Shown one piece after another: positions 1 through 8,713 of a stretch of 64,000 nucleotides of DNA. The stretch comes from Bacteroidia bacterium (GTDB lineage: Bacteria; Bacteroidota; Bacteroidia; NS11-12g; UBA955): assembly GCA_023653095.1 (NCBI GenBank), contig JAMNXP010000007.1, positions 47,290-111,289 of the forward strand, in the 5' to 3' direction. The notes beneath the pieces were generated by a model, which saw only the letters and a list, made by a program, of their open reading frames with translations, did no database searches and was not told the origin of the DNA. Position 1 is the stretch's first letter, and each line of letters opens with the position of its first letter. The position numbers were made by a program, and so were the translations under genes.

Positions 1-657
1 TAACAGTATAATCGGAACGGTTTTTTTAAGAATATATAACCAACGAGGGTTGCTATTGTTGTGTGAATCTGAAGCCCAAAATGTGAGTGGTACGAGTAAA
101 ATGAGCATGAGTGCATATTCGGAAATCATGAACAAAACTGCCGTTCCTAATAGTGCAAAAACCAAAGTAATCCAGCTGAAATCTCGGTAGTTTTTCAGCC
201 ACAATGCAGAGGTGGCAAAAAGGGTTAGGTTAAATAACTGCACCAATCCAACATAAGACGAAAATGCGTCGTGAAAGTCTAGCCGAAGTTGAACTCCTGC
301 AGCGATGCAGACCAGGAGTAGTGATTTGTTGAATTTGAATCTAAGGTATTTAAGCCAATAAATGAAGGCTGTGACCGAAGCTAAATTCATTAGGAGCATC
401 CATAGTTTGTAACTCAAGGGGGTTTGGAAAGCTCGGAATACCCATTCTGTGTAGTAAAATGAGATAACGGTGAATCGACCCATAGGCATAAATTGCTCGA
501 TGGATTTCTGTGCTAGATCGTGGATGCTGAGTTTTTGAAGGACAGGGTTATCAACCCGAAGTTGAAACATGGGTAAATCATCGGCCAGCAGGGGTGAGTA
601 CAAGATTACAGAAAGTACTATAAGAATGATGATATGTGCCGTGTATTTTCTGATCAT
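1..657 (-). CDS. Polytopic membrane protein, C-terminus beyond window edge
   Basis: An open frame on the minus strand starts with ATG at 657 and runs 219 codons without a stop to the window edge, so the 3' end is missing. The start lies immediately after the stop codon of the upstream wecE-like gene, so the two are very likely co-transcribed. The N-terminus (MIRKYTAHIIILIVLSVIL) is one hydrophobic helix, followed by a roughly 50-residue soluble stretch and then at least four further hydrophobic segments. This resembles the multi-pass membrane proteins of glycan assembly (O-antigen polymerase or GT-C glycosyltransferase type), but no diagnostic motif is visible. The surface-glycan role is inferred only from the aminotransferase neighbour. 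Confidence 0.7.
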   Translation of the reverse strand, partial: MIRKYTAHIIILIVLSVILYSPLLADDLPMFQLRVDNPVLQKLSIHDLAQKSIEQFMPMGRFTVISFYYTEWVFRAFQTPLSYKLWMLLMNLASVTAFIYWLKYLRFKFNKSLLLVCIAAGVQLRLDFHDAFSSYVGLVQLFNLTLFATSALWLKNYRDFSWITLVFALLGTAVLFMISEYALMLILLVPLTFWASDSHNNSNPRWLYILKKTVPIILL

Positions 658-1764
658 TTACAGAGTGGTTTTTGCAATTTCCGCAATATAGTTCACTTGT
701 TCTTCACTTAACTGAGGGTAAAGTGGCAGACGTAACAATCCATTTCCAAATTTTTCTGCATTTGGTAAATTGAAATTATTTGAAAATTGCTTGCCGAAGG
801 GCGACAAATGCAGCGGTTGGTAATGAAATGCTGTTTGGATGTTGTGATCTTTAAATATGTCGATAGCCTCATTTCTTTTTTGAAGGCTAGGATATACCAA
901 ATAATAATTATGAGCATTCCAAGGTTCTTGTGGAGTTAAAAAAGCGGTTTTTTCTCCCAATTTAGCGTGATAAATAGACCACAACTGTTTTCTTTTTTCT
1001 GTAACGTTTTCTAATTCTTCAAGTTGAGAAAGTAGCACGGCCATTTGATATTCACTAGGTAAGTAGGAACTTCCTAAGTCTACCCATGTGTATTTGTCAA
1101 TTTGTCCTGCCAGAAATTGAGCTCTATTGGTGCCTTTATCCCTGAGAATTAGAGCTCGTTCTTTAAACGGTGAGTGATTAATAACCAACATTCCGCCTTC
1201 CCCACAATGGATATTTTTAGTGTCGTGGAAGGAAAAACAAGATATATGTCCCTGGGAACCAACCATTTTTTGTGTGTTTGGATATTGAGAGCCGATGCAC
1301 TGTGCAGCATCTTCAATCACATAAAATTGGTGAATCTCCGAAAGCCCCATAATTTCTGTCATTGGAGCAGGTTTTCCCCCATAGTGAACGGGAATGACTG
1401 CCTTTGTTTTTGGTGTAATCAGTGATTTTAGTGATTGGACACACATGTTTGGGTGTGTTGCACCAGAATCACAAAAGACAATTTTCGCACCTCTTAACAG
1501 AAAAGCATTGGCTGTTGAAACAAACGTGTAAGAAGGAATTATGACTTCATCACCAGGCTGTATGTTAATCAGTATCGCAGCCAGTTCGAGGGCATCAGTT
1601 GCGCTGTTGGTGAAAATCGTAGATTCAAAGTTAAATTGTTGTTTTACGAGGGTGGAACATTTTTCATAAAAGGGTCCATTTCCCGATTTTTGTGGTTGCT
1701 CAACCACCTGAGACAAATATTTTACCTCGTTTTTAGACAGATATGATTGGTGAAAATTAATCAA
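658..1764 (-). CDS. wecE: dTDP-4-amino-4,6-dideoxygalactose transaminase (WecE/RffA family)
   Basis: A PLP-dependent DegT/DnrJ/EryC1-family sugar aminotransferase, 368 residues. It matches the E. coli WecE pattern closely along its length: 'QPGDEVIIPSYTFVSTANAF' near residue 69, 'PVHYGG' near 125, 'VIEDAAQ' near 149, and the PLP-binding lysine at about K183 in 'SFHDTKN', followed by 'GEGG' and 'KGTNRAQFLAGQIDKYTW'. WecE makes dTDP-4-amino-4,6-dideoxygalactose (dTDP-Fuc4N) from the 4-keto sugar in the cytoplasm for surface glycans. The start appears to be TTG at 1764 because the family N-terminus (INFHQSYL) begins right there. The following membrane protein gene starts directly after the stop. 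The family assignment is strong; the exact sugar substrate is inferred. Confidence 0.9.
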   Translation of the reverse strand: MINFHQSYLSKNEVKYLSQVVEQPQKSGNGPFYEKCSTLVKQQFNFESTIFTNSATDALELAAILINIQPGDEVIIPSYTFVSTANAFLLRGAKIVFCDSGATHPNMCVQSLKSLITPKTKAVIPVHYGGKPAPMTEIMGLSEIHQFYVIEDAAQCIGSQYPNTQKMVGSQGHISCFSFHDTKNIHCGEGGMLVINHSPFKERALILRDKGTNRAQFLAGQIDKYTWVDLGSSYLPSEYQMAVLLSQLEELENVTEKRKQLWSIYHAKLGEKTAFLTPQEPWNAHNYYLVYPSLQKRNEAIDIFKDHNIQTAFHYQPLHLSPFGKQFSNNFNLPNAEKFGNGLLRLPLYPQLSEEQVNYIAEIAKTTL

Positions 1765-1838
1765 AATATTGGTTATACAGCAAATTTAAACTTAAAATAT
1801 TTTTACATTTAAAAAACTGTCTGAACCAAAGTTTATTA

Positions 1839-1846
1839 TACTTTTG
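1839..1846 (+). promoter_or_regulatory. Bacteroidota -7 box (TACTTTTG) for the 1852 gene
   Basis: TACTTTTG matches the Bacteroidota -7 consensus TAnnTTTG and ends 5 nt before the ATG at 1852, so the predicted transcript would begin at or next to the start codon (leaderless). No clear -33 TTG is seen. The same spacing recurs at four other genes in this window. Confidence 0.5.
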
Positions 1847-1851
1847 TTGCA

Positions 1852-2475
1852 ATGAAAATGAATAGATTAGCATTATTTGTTTGTGCATTGATGTTTGGAA
1901 ATATTCAGGCGCAATCCATTTCTTGCAGTAATTTCACTGTGAAATATTTTGGCCTTGACACGGTGAAAGCCACAACCATGCAAATGGGTATTGATTTTCA
2001 AGCAAATACCGATCAGATGGTAGATTACCCACATGTGACTCTCATTACAGATTGTAACGGTGATACCGTAGCCGTTGGACAAATGTACTATTTTGGGCAA
2101 TTTGGAGGTACAACTCAAGATTATCCAGTAACCCTTTTAAAGTCCAACTATTGTGAACCATTAAAAGTGACCTTCGTTTACTCGAATGGAGGTAAAACAG
2201 ATACTTGCTACTTCTTTTTTGGTAAATCGGCCAATAAAAAGGAGGTTTCTCAGAATTTATTTGAGGTTTTTCCAAATCCATCAACGGGTAAGTTAACGGT
2301 AAAATTCAAAAATCATGCTTCGAATCATGAATTAGAGATTTTTGATTTCTTGGGACGAAAAGTCTTTTTTTCGATTGTGAGTGAAGATATTGCGGTTCTT
2401 GATTTGCACAGGCTGCCTTCAGGTCAATATGTCTTAAAAGCAGATGGTAAGTCCCAAGTTTTGGTTCTTGAATGA
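1852..2475 (+). CDS. Secreted protein with T9SS type A sorting domain
   Basis: 207 residues. Residues 1-21 form a signal peptide (MKMNRLALFVCALMFGNIQAQ), so export is through Sec. The C-terminal ~75 residues, starting at 'LFEVFPNPSTGKLTVKF' and ending 'LPSGQYVLKADGKSQVLVLE', have the PNP...G/L-x-L pattern of the Por/T9SS type A C-terminal sorting domain that sends proteins across the outer membrane. The central ~110 residues contain several cysteines and a possible beta-sandwich but no family I recognise. A -7 promoter box lies just upstream. The function of the mature domain is unknown. Confidence 0.85.
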   Translation: MKMNRLALFVCALMFGNIQAQSISCSNFTVKYFGLDTVKATTMQMGIDFQANTDQMVDYPHVTLITDCNGDTVAVGQMYYFGQFGGTTQDYPVTLLKSNYCEPLKVTFVYSNGGKTDTCYFFFGKSANKKEVSQNLFEVFPNPSTGKLTVKFKNHASNHELEIFDFLGRKVFFSIVSEDIAVLDLHRLPSGQYVLKADGKSQVLVLE

Positions 2476-2518
2476 TTTAAATTAACCAAAATTAACCTAA
2501 TGCAGCAGAATTGTTGTT

Positions 2519-3016
2519 TTGTTGCAGTATATTTGCTTTGTGGTTGACGAGTCAGATGTTAATTGGATAAGTGAGGTTTCTGGAGTTAAAATATCCCCCG
2601 AAAAAAAAATCTGTGTAGAAGGGAAGGAGTACGTTTGGAGCAGTGAGTTCGATAAAATTAGGGTGGTTAGAGAAGGTGTACCTTATGGTTCTGTGGAGGT
2701 TCTGAGCAAACGTATGGGTAGGCCCGTAAAAGCGTTGCTCGAAATTTTAGGGCTGCCACAGACTACTTACAACAAGAAAAAACTGGAGAATTCGAAGTTT
2801 GAAAGTCGCGAAACAGAATTACTTCTGCGCATGGTAGAAATCATGGATCAAGGGTTGTTTGTGTTCAACGGCGAAGAAGAAAAATTTCTGCGGTGGCTGG
2901 GAAAACCCAATTTGTCGCTCGGCGGTTTAGAACCTAATCAATTGTTTGATACCATTGTGGGGTTGGATCAAGTGGAAGGTGCATTGCTCCGCATTGATTC
3001 TGGAAGTCTTGCCTGA
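2519..3016 (+). CDS. RES-Xre antitoxin (Xre/MbcA/ParS family)
   Basis: 165 residues. The C-terminal half has the Xre/MbcA/ParS signature: a helical region around 'ESRETELLLRMVEIMDQGLFVF', then 'WLGKPNLSLGG', 'PNQLFDTIVGLDQVEGALLRI'. This domain binds the toxin and an operator. The neighbour immediately downstream is a RES-domain toxin whose ATG overlaps this stop by 1 nt, the usual antitoxin-first order. The N-terminus is uncertain: the frame opens with TTG at 2519, while an ATG at 2500 is out of frame, and an internal GTG near 2540 is possible. I infer autoregulation by this protein from family knowledge. Confidence 0.85.
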   Translation: MLQYICFVVDESDVNWISEVSGVKISPEKKICVEGKEYVWSSEFDKIRVVREGVPYGSVEVLSKRMGRPVKALLEILGLPQTTYNKKKLENSKFESRETELLLRMVEIMDQGLFVFNGEEEKFLRWLGKPNLSLGGLEPNQLFDTIVGLDQVEGALLRIDSGSLA

Positions 3017-3486
3017 TGAAGGTATTTAGAATTGAACGTGAAATTTATTTGAATCAGACCCTGTCTGGGATGGGCGCGGCAAAAGCTACTTTTAATCGGT
3101 GGAATTCTCAATTTACTCCGTTGATTTATACTTCTGCTGCTCGATCTTTGGCCCTCTTGGAGTTAGCTGTTCACCTGGATTTGAGCGGAGATTTACCCAC
3201 AGATAGATATTGGGTGGAGATTGAAATAGATGATGATTTAGATATTTTGGAAATTTCGTTGGATAAGCTTCCTTTGGGTTGGAATGATTTTCCGCCGTCT
3301 TTGAGGACTCAAATGCTGGGTGATTGGTTTGTACGGCAAAATCAATATGCGGTAATGAAGGTGCCTAGTAGTATTGTGCCGCAGGAGTTTAATTATTTGA
3401 TTCATCCCTTGCACCCTGACATGGCGAAAATCACGATGGTGAAAGCCGAACCAATTATCTTTGATTCAAGATTCAAGAAGTTATGA
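3016..3486 (+). CDS. RES domain toxin (NAD+-degrading family)
   Basis: 156 residues, the usual size of RES toxins. Recognisable elements are 'FNRWNS' near residue 27 (the conserved Arg region), 'YTSAARSLALLELAVH' near 38 with the conserved Glu, and 'VPSSIVPQEFNYLIHPLHPD' near 119 with the conserved Ser. Family members deplete NAD+ and arrest growth unless bound by the Xre partner. The gene follows its antitoxin with a 1-nt overlap and overlaps the next gene by 4 nt (ATGA), so all three may share a transcript. The canonical GGRW motif is slightly divergent here (FNRW). Confidence 0.87.
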   Translation: MKVFRIEREIYLNQTLSGMGAAKATFNRWNSQFTPLIYTSAARSLALLELAVHLDLSGDLPTDRYWVEIEIDDDLDILEISLDKLPLGWNDFPPSLRTQMLGDWFVRQNQYAVMKVPSSIVPQEFNYLIHPLHPDMAKITMVKAEPIIFDSRFKKL

Positions 3487-3992
3487 AAATGAAATTTGCT
3501 CTACTGCTGTTTCTGTCGGCATTTGTTTTGGGATTTGCGGCCAATGAATTGGTTCACAAAAACAAGGAACCTCGGGTAACCGGAATCGGTGGAGTGTTTT
3601 TCAAGTCTAAAGATCCAAAATCGTTGAAGGAATGGTATGCGAAACAATTGGGCATTCATACCAATGCTTATGGGGCTGTGTTTGAATGGCATCAGGGCGG
3701 AGATAGCACCCAAAAAGGATTCACCCAGTGGAGTCCGTTCAAAGAATCAACCACCTATTTTCAACCATCGGATCAGCCTTTCATGATCAATTATAGGGTA
3801 GTGGGATTGGATCAACTATTGCTGCGTTTCAAACAAAACGATGTTCAGATTTTAGATACCATTGAGCGGTATGAATACGGAAATTTTTTGCACATATTAG
3901 ACCCCGAAGGCAATAAAATTGAACTCTGGGAACCCAAAGATGCAGCCTACGAAAAGATGGGTTTAGACATGGGTTTGCAGACCAATTTTTGA
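3483..3992 (+). CDS. VOC-fold (glyoxalase/bleomycin-resistance-like) protein with N-terminal membrane anchor
   Basis: 169 residues. A hydrophobic N-terminus (about residues 3-20) is a signal peptide or anchor. The rest resembles one vicinal-oxygen-chelate unit: 'GIGGVFFKSKDPKSLKEWYA' at the start and 'FLHILDPEGNKIELWEP' at the end, including the typical metal-ligand Glu near the C-terminus. The start overlaps the RES toxin stop (ATGA), implying translational coupling. Cytoplasmic VOC proteins are more usual, so the N-terminal hydrophobic segment is unusual. The substrate cannot be predicted. Confidence 0.75.
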   Translation: MKMKFALLLFLSAFVLGFAANELVHKNKEPRVTGIGGVFFKSKDPKSLKEWYAKQLGIHTNAYGAVFEWHQGGDSTQKGFTQWSPFKESTTYFQPSDQPFMINYRVVGLDQLLLRFKQNDVQILDTIERYEYGNFLHILDPEGNKIELWEPKDAAYEKMGLDMGLQTNF

Positions 3993-3997
3993 TTTCT

Positions 3998-4058
3998 ACT
4001 TACAAAAAACAGGTGAAATTGTAAGTAGTACTTACAAAAAACAGGTGAAATTGTAAGT
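3998..4058 (+). repeat. Two tandem 29-bp hairpins
   Basis: Two identical 29-bp units (3998-4026 and 4030-4058) separated by AGT, a 32-bp period. Each has perfect 8-bp arms ACTTACAA / TTGTAAGT around a 13-nt loop. They lie 6 nt after the VOC gene stop, so they may act as a double transcription terminator or a protein-binding site. No T-run follows, which weakens the terminator reading. Confidence 0.6.
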
Positions 4059-4126
4059 GATGCTTGGGTTAAAGTTTTATATAACAATATTTTAGGTTGA
4101 TTTTTTCAAGAATAGCCTCGAAAAAC

Positions 4127-4843
4127 TCATTTTGTCAAATTGACCGATAAGCCCACACTGAGATTTAATCCGTTGAAACTCTTAGGATATGAATATGTTC
4201 TGTATTCTCCAAAAGAATTATAGTTGCTCGTGCTTTCAAATTCAAAATTTGATCTAATATATCTAGCGTTTACAACATAGGATAAATGATTTGAAACTCG
4301 GTATTTTAGTTGCCCGCCTAACTGAAGTGCTAATCCCGATGCGTAGTTTGAAGAATAGACACTCCAATAACCAGAGGTGTATTCGCGAACAACCATTTCA
4401 GGGTCTTTCCCAAAAGAAAATCCAAATTGAGCTCTTCCAATTAAATTGAACTTTTCATTGATTTTGAATTCTTTTTGAGCTCCTATTAAATAAGTAGCCA
4501 TGGAGTATACATCAGACTTAATAGACCAATCTGCGCCGGGTGTTTCAAGAGAAAGTTCCCTATCGTATCCATCGGCATCAAATGAGTTACTTTGGCTAAC
4601 TATACTGCCAATTACCGCCAAATTTCCTGATTTCAAGTGATAAAGTAAATTAACCTCACCCGAAAATCCGACTTTAGCAAATCCAGCATTATCATTTTGT
4701 CCATTGTTATCTCTAAAATCACCCAATGGGGTACTTGTGCCAAAGGTGTATTCGAACGAATAAGTTTCATTTTGAGCGACTGTTTTCAATGGAGAAAATG
4801 CAACCAAACAAAATAAAATCAATGCATTAAAATGGTATTTCAT
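4127..4843 (-). CDS. Outer-membrane beta-barrel family protein
   Basis: 238 residues with a signal peptide (about residues 1-23, cleaved after 'TVAQ'). The mature part alternates short polar/aromatic strands ('EVNLLYHLKSGNLAVIGSIV', 'FNLIGRAQFGFSFG', 'LALQLGGQLKYRVSNHLSYV') and ends with 'LNLSVGLSVNLTK', a terminal barrel strand. This is the pattern of the small 8-strand OmpA/PorT-like barrels that are abundant in Bacteroidota. It is a single-gene unit, convergent with the VOC gene across the hairpin repeats. No specific function can be assigned. Confidence 0.75.
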   Translation of the reverse strand: MKYHFNALILFCLVAFSPLKTVAQNETYSFEYTFGTSTPLGDFRDNNGQNDNAGFAKVGFSGEVNLLYHLKSGNLAVIGSIVSQSNSFDADGYDRELSLETPGADWSIKSDVYSMATYLIGAQKEFKINEKFNLIGRAQFGFSFGKDPEMVVREYTSGYWSVYSSNYASGLALQLGGQLKYRVSNHLSYVVNARYIRSNFEFESTSNYNSFGEYRTYSYPKSFNGLNLSVGLSVNLTK

Positions 4844-4969
4844 GGGTCCGAAAATATAATTTTTTTAATTACGATTTTTAAAGTGTGTACAGCATCTCCT
4901 AATTTTTTAACATTTGTAAAAGGAATCCCATCCCCCAAAATTGAGCTTTGTAGGTGAAGTTAAGCCTAC

Positions 4970-6166
4970 ATGACTGCCAATAATACCCCAGGACTAAAAC
5001 AGAACTGGAAACAATTCACCCTTCTGGTTATCATCAATGCCTTTGTGGGCGGAATGGTGGGCCTGGAGCGCAGCATTTTCCCCGAGTTCGCCTCACTCTT
5101 TGGAGTGAAATCAGCCACCGCTATTTTATCGTTTATCACTGCCTTCGGACTGTCAAAGGCCGCTGCCAACTATTTCACAGGCAAATTAGCCAATATTTAT
5201 GGGCGTAAAAAGTTGCTCGTTTTTGGATGGATTTTGGCGATCCCCATTCCGTTCATGCTCATCTATGCCACTCAGTGGAGTTGGGTCATTGCAGCCAATG
5301 TGCTTTTGGGTGTAAGTCAAGGACTGACGTGGAGCTCCACTGTGGTGATGAAAATTGACTTGGTGGGCGATAAAAACCGAGGTTTAGCCATGGGAATTAA
5401 TGAATTCGCCGGATATTTGGCCGTGGGAGTTTTTGCTGTACTCAGCGGAACCATTGCCCATAAATATGGAGTCACACCTTATCCCTTTTATCTGGGCATT
5501 GCGATTTCTTTTTTGGGACTGATACTCTCGTTTTTCTGGGTGAAAGATACCCGAGGGTTTGTGCATCACGAAACGAATCAGTCATCTAAAGAGCCCAAAC
5601 ATCAATCTGTTTTTTTGGAAACTACTTTTAAAAATAAAACCCTCAGTGCCGTCACGCAAGCGGGGCTGGTCAATAACCTCAACGATGGCATGATTTGGGG
5701 TCTGTTGCCTATTTTGTTGGTGAGCAAGGGCATGGATGCAGCCTCAATGAGTGTTGTTGCAGCAGTTTATCCGACGGTTTGGGGACTTGCACAGTTGTTT
5801 ACCGGAAAAATGTCAGATCATTTTTCGAAGAAATCGATGCTTTTTTGGGGGATGTTGATTCAGGGAATTGCCATTGTCTTGCTTCCACCGCTGAATGGGT
5901 TTTACCCATTGGCAAGTTTATCTGTGGTTTTGGGATTGGGAACGGCGTTGGTTTATCCCACGTTTTTGTCAACTATTGCACAAGTGGCACATCCTCTTCA
6001 ACGGGCCGAAACAATAGGCGTTTTCAGATTGTGGCGTGACTTAGGGTATGCGGTAGGAGCCATCATTTCAGGAATAACAGCTGATTATTTTGGGTTGAAT
6101 TGGGCCGTTTATTTGATTGGTTTATTGACGGTGATTTCGGCTGTGGTGGTTAAGCTAAGGTTTTAA
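4970..6166 (+). CDS. Major facilitator superfamily transporter
   Basis: 398 residues with about twelve hydrophobic segments in two halves joined by a charged central loop near 'HHETNQSSKEPKHQ' (about residue 200). The first loop has 'NIYGRKKLLVFGW', matching the MFS loop 2-3 motif GxxxDRxGRR, and a second copy 'KMSDHFSKKSMLFWG' is in the C-terminal half. This is a drug:H+ antiporter-like or sugar-like permease of the inner membrane. The substrate is not predictable. The 3' end overlaps the convergent metallopeptidase gene by 12 nt. Confidence 0.88.
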   Translation: MTANNTPGLKQNWKQFTLLVIINAFVGGMVGLERSIFPEFASLFGVKSATAILSFITAFGLSKAAANYFTGKLANIYGRKKLLVFGWILAIPIPFMLIYATQWSWVIAANVLLGVSQGLTWSSTVVMKIDLVGDKNRGLAMGINEFAGYLAVGVFAVLSGTIAHKYGVTPYPFYLGIAISFLGLILSFFWVKDTRGFVHHETNQSSKEPKHQSVFLETTFKNKTLSAVTQAGLVNNLNDGMIWGLLPILLVSKGMDAASMSVVAAVYPTVWGLAQLFTGKMSDHFSKKSMLFWGMLIQGIAIVLLPPLNGFYPLASLSVVLGLGTALVYPTFLSTIAQVAHPLQRAETIGVFRLWRDLGYAVGAIISGITADYFGLNWAVYLIGLLTVISAVVVKLRF

Positions 6167-7249
6167 AATAAGTTTAAATAAGACTTTGCTATCTTGTACT
6201 TGATAAATTTCCTTTAGCAACTCTTCCATGTTCGATGAATTGCATTTGTTTAGAAAATTCTGATACACGTTCAAGCCAAATTTAGTTTTGATTTGATGGA
6301 GCATGTGCGCAGATAAAATGTAATTTCCTCTAATGTTAACATATTCATCAGATATCTTGCTTTTGAAAAGTTGTTCGAATGATTCTATATGGTTTGATTT
6401 TAAAATTTCAATGACCTTTTTTAAATCATCCGTATAGGTTTTATTGCCTGTCCCACCGTAATATGTGGCAATACCTTCACTAATGAATTGTCCGCATTGA
6501 ACGTTTAACGGATTTGCCAAATGAATCAGTTCATGCAGGTGAATGGGTGCCAAAACTCCAGAGATTATAACATCGTTGAATGGGTCACTCATCCCACCGA
6601 AAGTGCTGTTGGGACTGAAATAGGTAGATGGCGCTAAAAAGCCAATCATACGTTCTGCCCCTTTTATCGTGGTTGACGAATATATGGTGATCTTCTTGTT
6701 ATTGAAGTAATTAATATCAACAAACTCATTCAAGGCTTTTATCGTTAAATCATACGCTTGTTTTAATTGATTTGTATCTACTGTGGGCGTTTCAGTGTAA
6801 ACAGTTAAGTTTTTATAGGTTGTTTTGTATAAATTCAAGTAATTGAAGTCACAGATTTGTCCAATTTTATTCGTAGTAACATCATGGATGATAGCCAATT
6901 GCATCCAATCTAAGTTTAATTGATAAAGAGTCTGGTTTGAATCAATTCTGATGGCTCTATCGAGTTTATAATTAAATGCTTGGTTGTAATATCCATCAAG
7001 CCCATCAACGAAGTTTAAAGCGGTAATAGGCTTTTTGGGGTGTTTATGGACATGAACAAAGTTTTTTGATATGTCAGTAACCCCGTAACCAATCATGCAT
7101 TGATTCCAAATTGAATCAAATTGGATCAATGATTTGGTCAAAAGACTCGAATCACTGATTTGAATTATTTTTAAATTTTGTGATTGAGTATTCTTGATAC
7201 TGAAAAAAGATAAACTCAGAATTAATGTCTTGAATATGAGCGATTTCAT
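6155..7249 (-). CDS. Secreted zinc metallopeptidase-like protein (HExxH)
   Basis: 364 residues with a signal peptide in the first ~23 (…SFFSIKNTQSQ). Near residue 239 is 'HELIH', an HExxH zinc site, followed about 15 residues later by 'ISEGIATYYGG', where the Glu is placed as the third ligand of gluzincin (peptidase MA clan) enzymes. The protein is probably periplasmic or exported. It sits 2 nt downstream of the thioredoxin-fold gene on the same strand, so the two are likely co-transcribed. I do not recognise a precise family; the conserved core is only the metal site region. Confidence 0.72.
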   Translation of the reverse strand: MKSLIFKTLILSLSFFSIKNTQSQNLKIIQISDSSLLTKSLIQFDSIWNQCMIGYGVTDISKNFVHVHKHPKKPITALNFVDGLDGYYNQAFNYKLDRAIRIDSNQTLYQLNLDWMQLAIIHDVTTNKIGQICDFNYLNLYKTTYKNLTVYTETPTVDTNQLKQAYDLTIKALNEFVDINYFNNKKITIYSSTTIKGAERMIGFLAPSTYFSPNSTFGGMSDPFNDVIISGVLAPIHLHELIHLANPLNVQCGQFISEGIATYYGGTGNKTYTDDLKKVIEILKSNHIESFEQLFKSKISDEYVNIRGNYILSAHMLHQIKTKFGLNVYQNFLNKCNSSNMEELLKEIYQVQDSKVLFKLILKP

Positions 7250-7251
7250 TT

Positions 7252-8559
7252 TTATTTATTTGCTTCTTGCACTACCTGAATTTCCTTCAGTAATGCCGCC
7301 GACTTTTGGGTGTCTTCCTTGGCGGCAGTGCCCATTTCGATGGATTTAACCGCGCTGGCTTCTGCAGATTTGTAATCTTTTAATTTGAATTCAAGGTTGG
7401 CTTTGGTGTTGTAAAAGGTTGCTTCTGGCGCCATTTCAATGCTCTTTTTGGAATAGGCTAAGGCTTTTTTCAATAAAGCTACATCATCGGTTTCTTTGAA
7501 AAGGGTCCAAGCGGTTTGATTGTAGTCTAGAGCCCGGGTGGCGAATTTTGAATCCGCGGTTTTTAAGCAGTTGGCGTCAAATAACTGCACATACGATGCC
7601 CAATCTTTTTGCGTTTTGTGCCAATTCATCCAGTTGGAATAATTCTGGAATTCTGGATATTCCGTCCATTTGAGCAATTCTTTCAAATTACTTTCAAATT
7701 CAGTTTTGTTGCCTGCATTGATGGATTTATACACTTGACTGTCCCATATTTGTTCGGTGAAAGAACGGGTCAAATCATGTCCAAAGAGAGAATCAAATTC
7801 AGCAACATGACTCATCCAGAGTTGAACATGGTCTTTGTTAAAATTATACTGGCTCAAACATCCAACGGCAAACAACTGAAAAACATCGGTCAATAGGCTG
7901 TATTTGGCTGAAAAACCGCTGGTGGTGGTATCCTTGAACAAAGAATAATCTTTGTTGTTGATGAACGGCGCGAACCAATCGGGGATGTTGCTGGGACTGA
8001 TTTTTGGAAAACCGGAACGGGCATATTTGCCCTTAAGGCCGTCGGTTTTGATGATGTTGTGGATTGAATCCATCTCTTTAAGCCACAGTTCTTTTTCAGC
8101 ATAACCGCGGTAAGTGAATAACAGGTTTCCGTCCCCATTAAAGATTAAAAATGTGGGGAATGCGCTGACGCCATAGTGGAAACGGAGGAGCCTTCCGAGG
8201 GAGTCTTGCTCCATTTCGAGCGAGTAACAGTCCATGAACGACTGCATTTTTGTGCTGACCGAGCTGTCGCGAAAGGTCTTTTTATCCATCACTATGCACC
8301 AATAACACCAATTGGTGTAGCAGTCAACGAAGAGCAATTTGTTGGCTTCTTTGGCTTTTTTAAGGGACGATTCCCAGCTATTCATCTTTGGGAAGAAAGT
8401 CTCTATTTTGGGGAACGCTGGCTTGGCCGGTTTGTTGGTGTTTTGGGCTCCGCCCGATAAGAACAGCCCGAAAAGAGCTAGAATGAGTAGGGGTGTTTTT
8501 ATATAAATAGGTCCATGTTTTTTGCCTAAATTCGTGCTAAATGAAAATCTTGAAATCAC
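7252..8559 (-). CDS. Exported thioredoxin-fold protein with C-terminal TPR-like region
   Basis: 435 residues. After a signal sequence (hydrophobic core about residues 30-38) comes a thioredoxin-like domain: 'KLLFVDCYTNWCYWC' with the redox pair C85-x-x-C88, and the cis-proline region 'VSAFPTFLIF' further on. Residues from about 330 on are helical ('AWTLFKETDDVALLKKALAYSKKSIE...', 'YNTKANLEFKLKDYKSAEAS') and look like TPR repeats. Such proteins act in periplasmic disulfide reduction. The ATG at 8559 gives a long n-region before the hydrophobic core, and its 5' end overlaps a small ORF on the other strand. It is probably in an operon with the metallopeptidase that follows. Confidence 0.8.
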   Translation of the reverse strand: MISRFSFSTNLGKKHGPIYIKTPLLILALFGLFLSGGAQNTNKPAKPAFPKIETFFPKMNSWESSLKKAKEANKLLFVDCYTNWCYWCIVMDKKTFRDSSVSTKMQSFMDCYSLEMEQDSLGRLLRFHYGVSAFPTFLIFNGDGNLLFTYRGYAEKELWLKEMDSIHNIIKTDGLKGKYARSGFPKISPSNIPDWFAPFINNKDYSLFKDTTTSGFSAKYSLLTDVFQLFAVGCLSQYNFNKDHVQLWMSHVAEFDSLFGHDLTRSFTEQIWDSQVYKSINAGNKTEFESNLKELLKWTEYPEFQNYSNWMNWHKTQKDWASYVQLFDANCLKTADSKFATRALDYNQTAWTLFKETDDVALLKKALAYSKKSIEMAPEATFYNTKANLEFKLKDYKSAEASAVKSIEMGTAAKEDTQKSAALLKEIQVVQEANK

Positions 8560-8708
8560 TTAACAATAGTAATCTTATTCCCAAAGATTTACAAATCATT
8601 AGATCACAACTAAGTCAAAATATTTTCTTCAAGGAATTAATGAATCCAGGGAAACCCAATCAAGCGCTTTTAAATGCTGTGAAGGAGTATAAAAAGTTAT
8701 TTGACTAA
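8541..8708 (+). CDS. Possible small protein (55 aa), unknown
   Basis: An ATG-to-TAA frame of 55 codons that begins MKILKSLNNSNLIPKDLQ and ends in a charged 'KEYKKLFD'. It stops 5 nt before the membrane-protein gene at 8714, so it could be the first gene of that operon. It overlaps the start of the divergent thioredoxin-fold gene by 19 nt, which argues against one of the two start choices. I recognise no family. Composition is compatible with a real small helical protein, but the evidence is thin. Confidence 0.35.
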   Translation: MKILKSLNNSNLIPKDLQIIRSQLSQNIFFKELMNPGKPNQALLNAVKEYKKLFD

Positions 8709-8713
8709 AATCC

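Noticed and set aside
2500..2545. ATG at 2500 as start of the Xre antitoxin
   Set aside because: It is out of frame with the antitoxin and ends after 15 codons.
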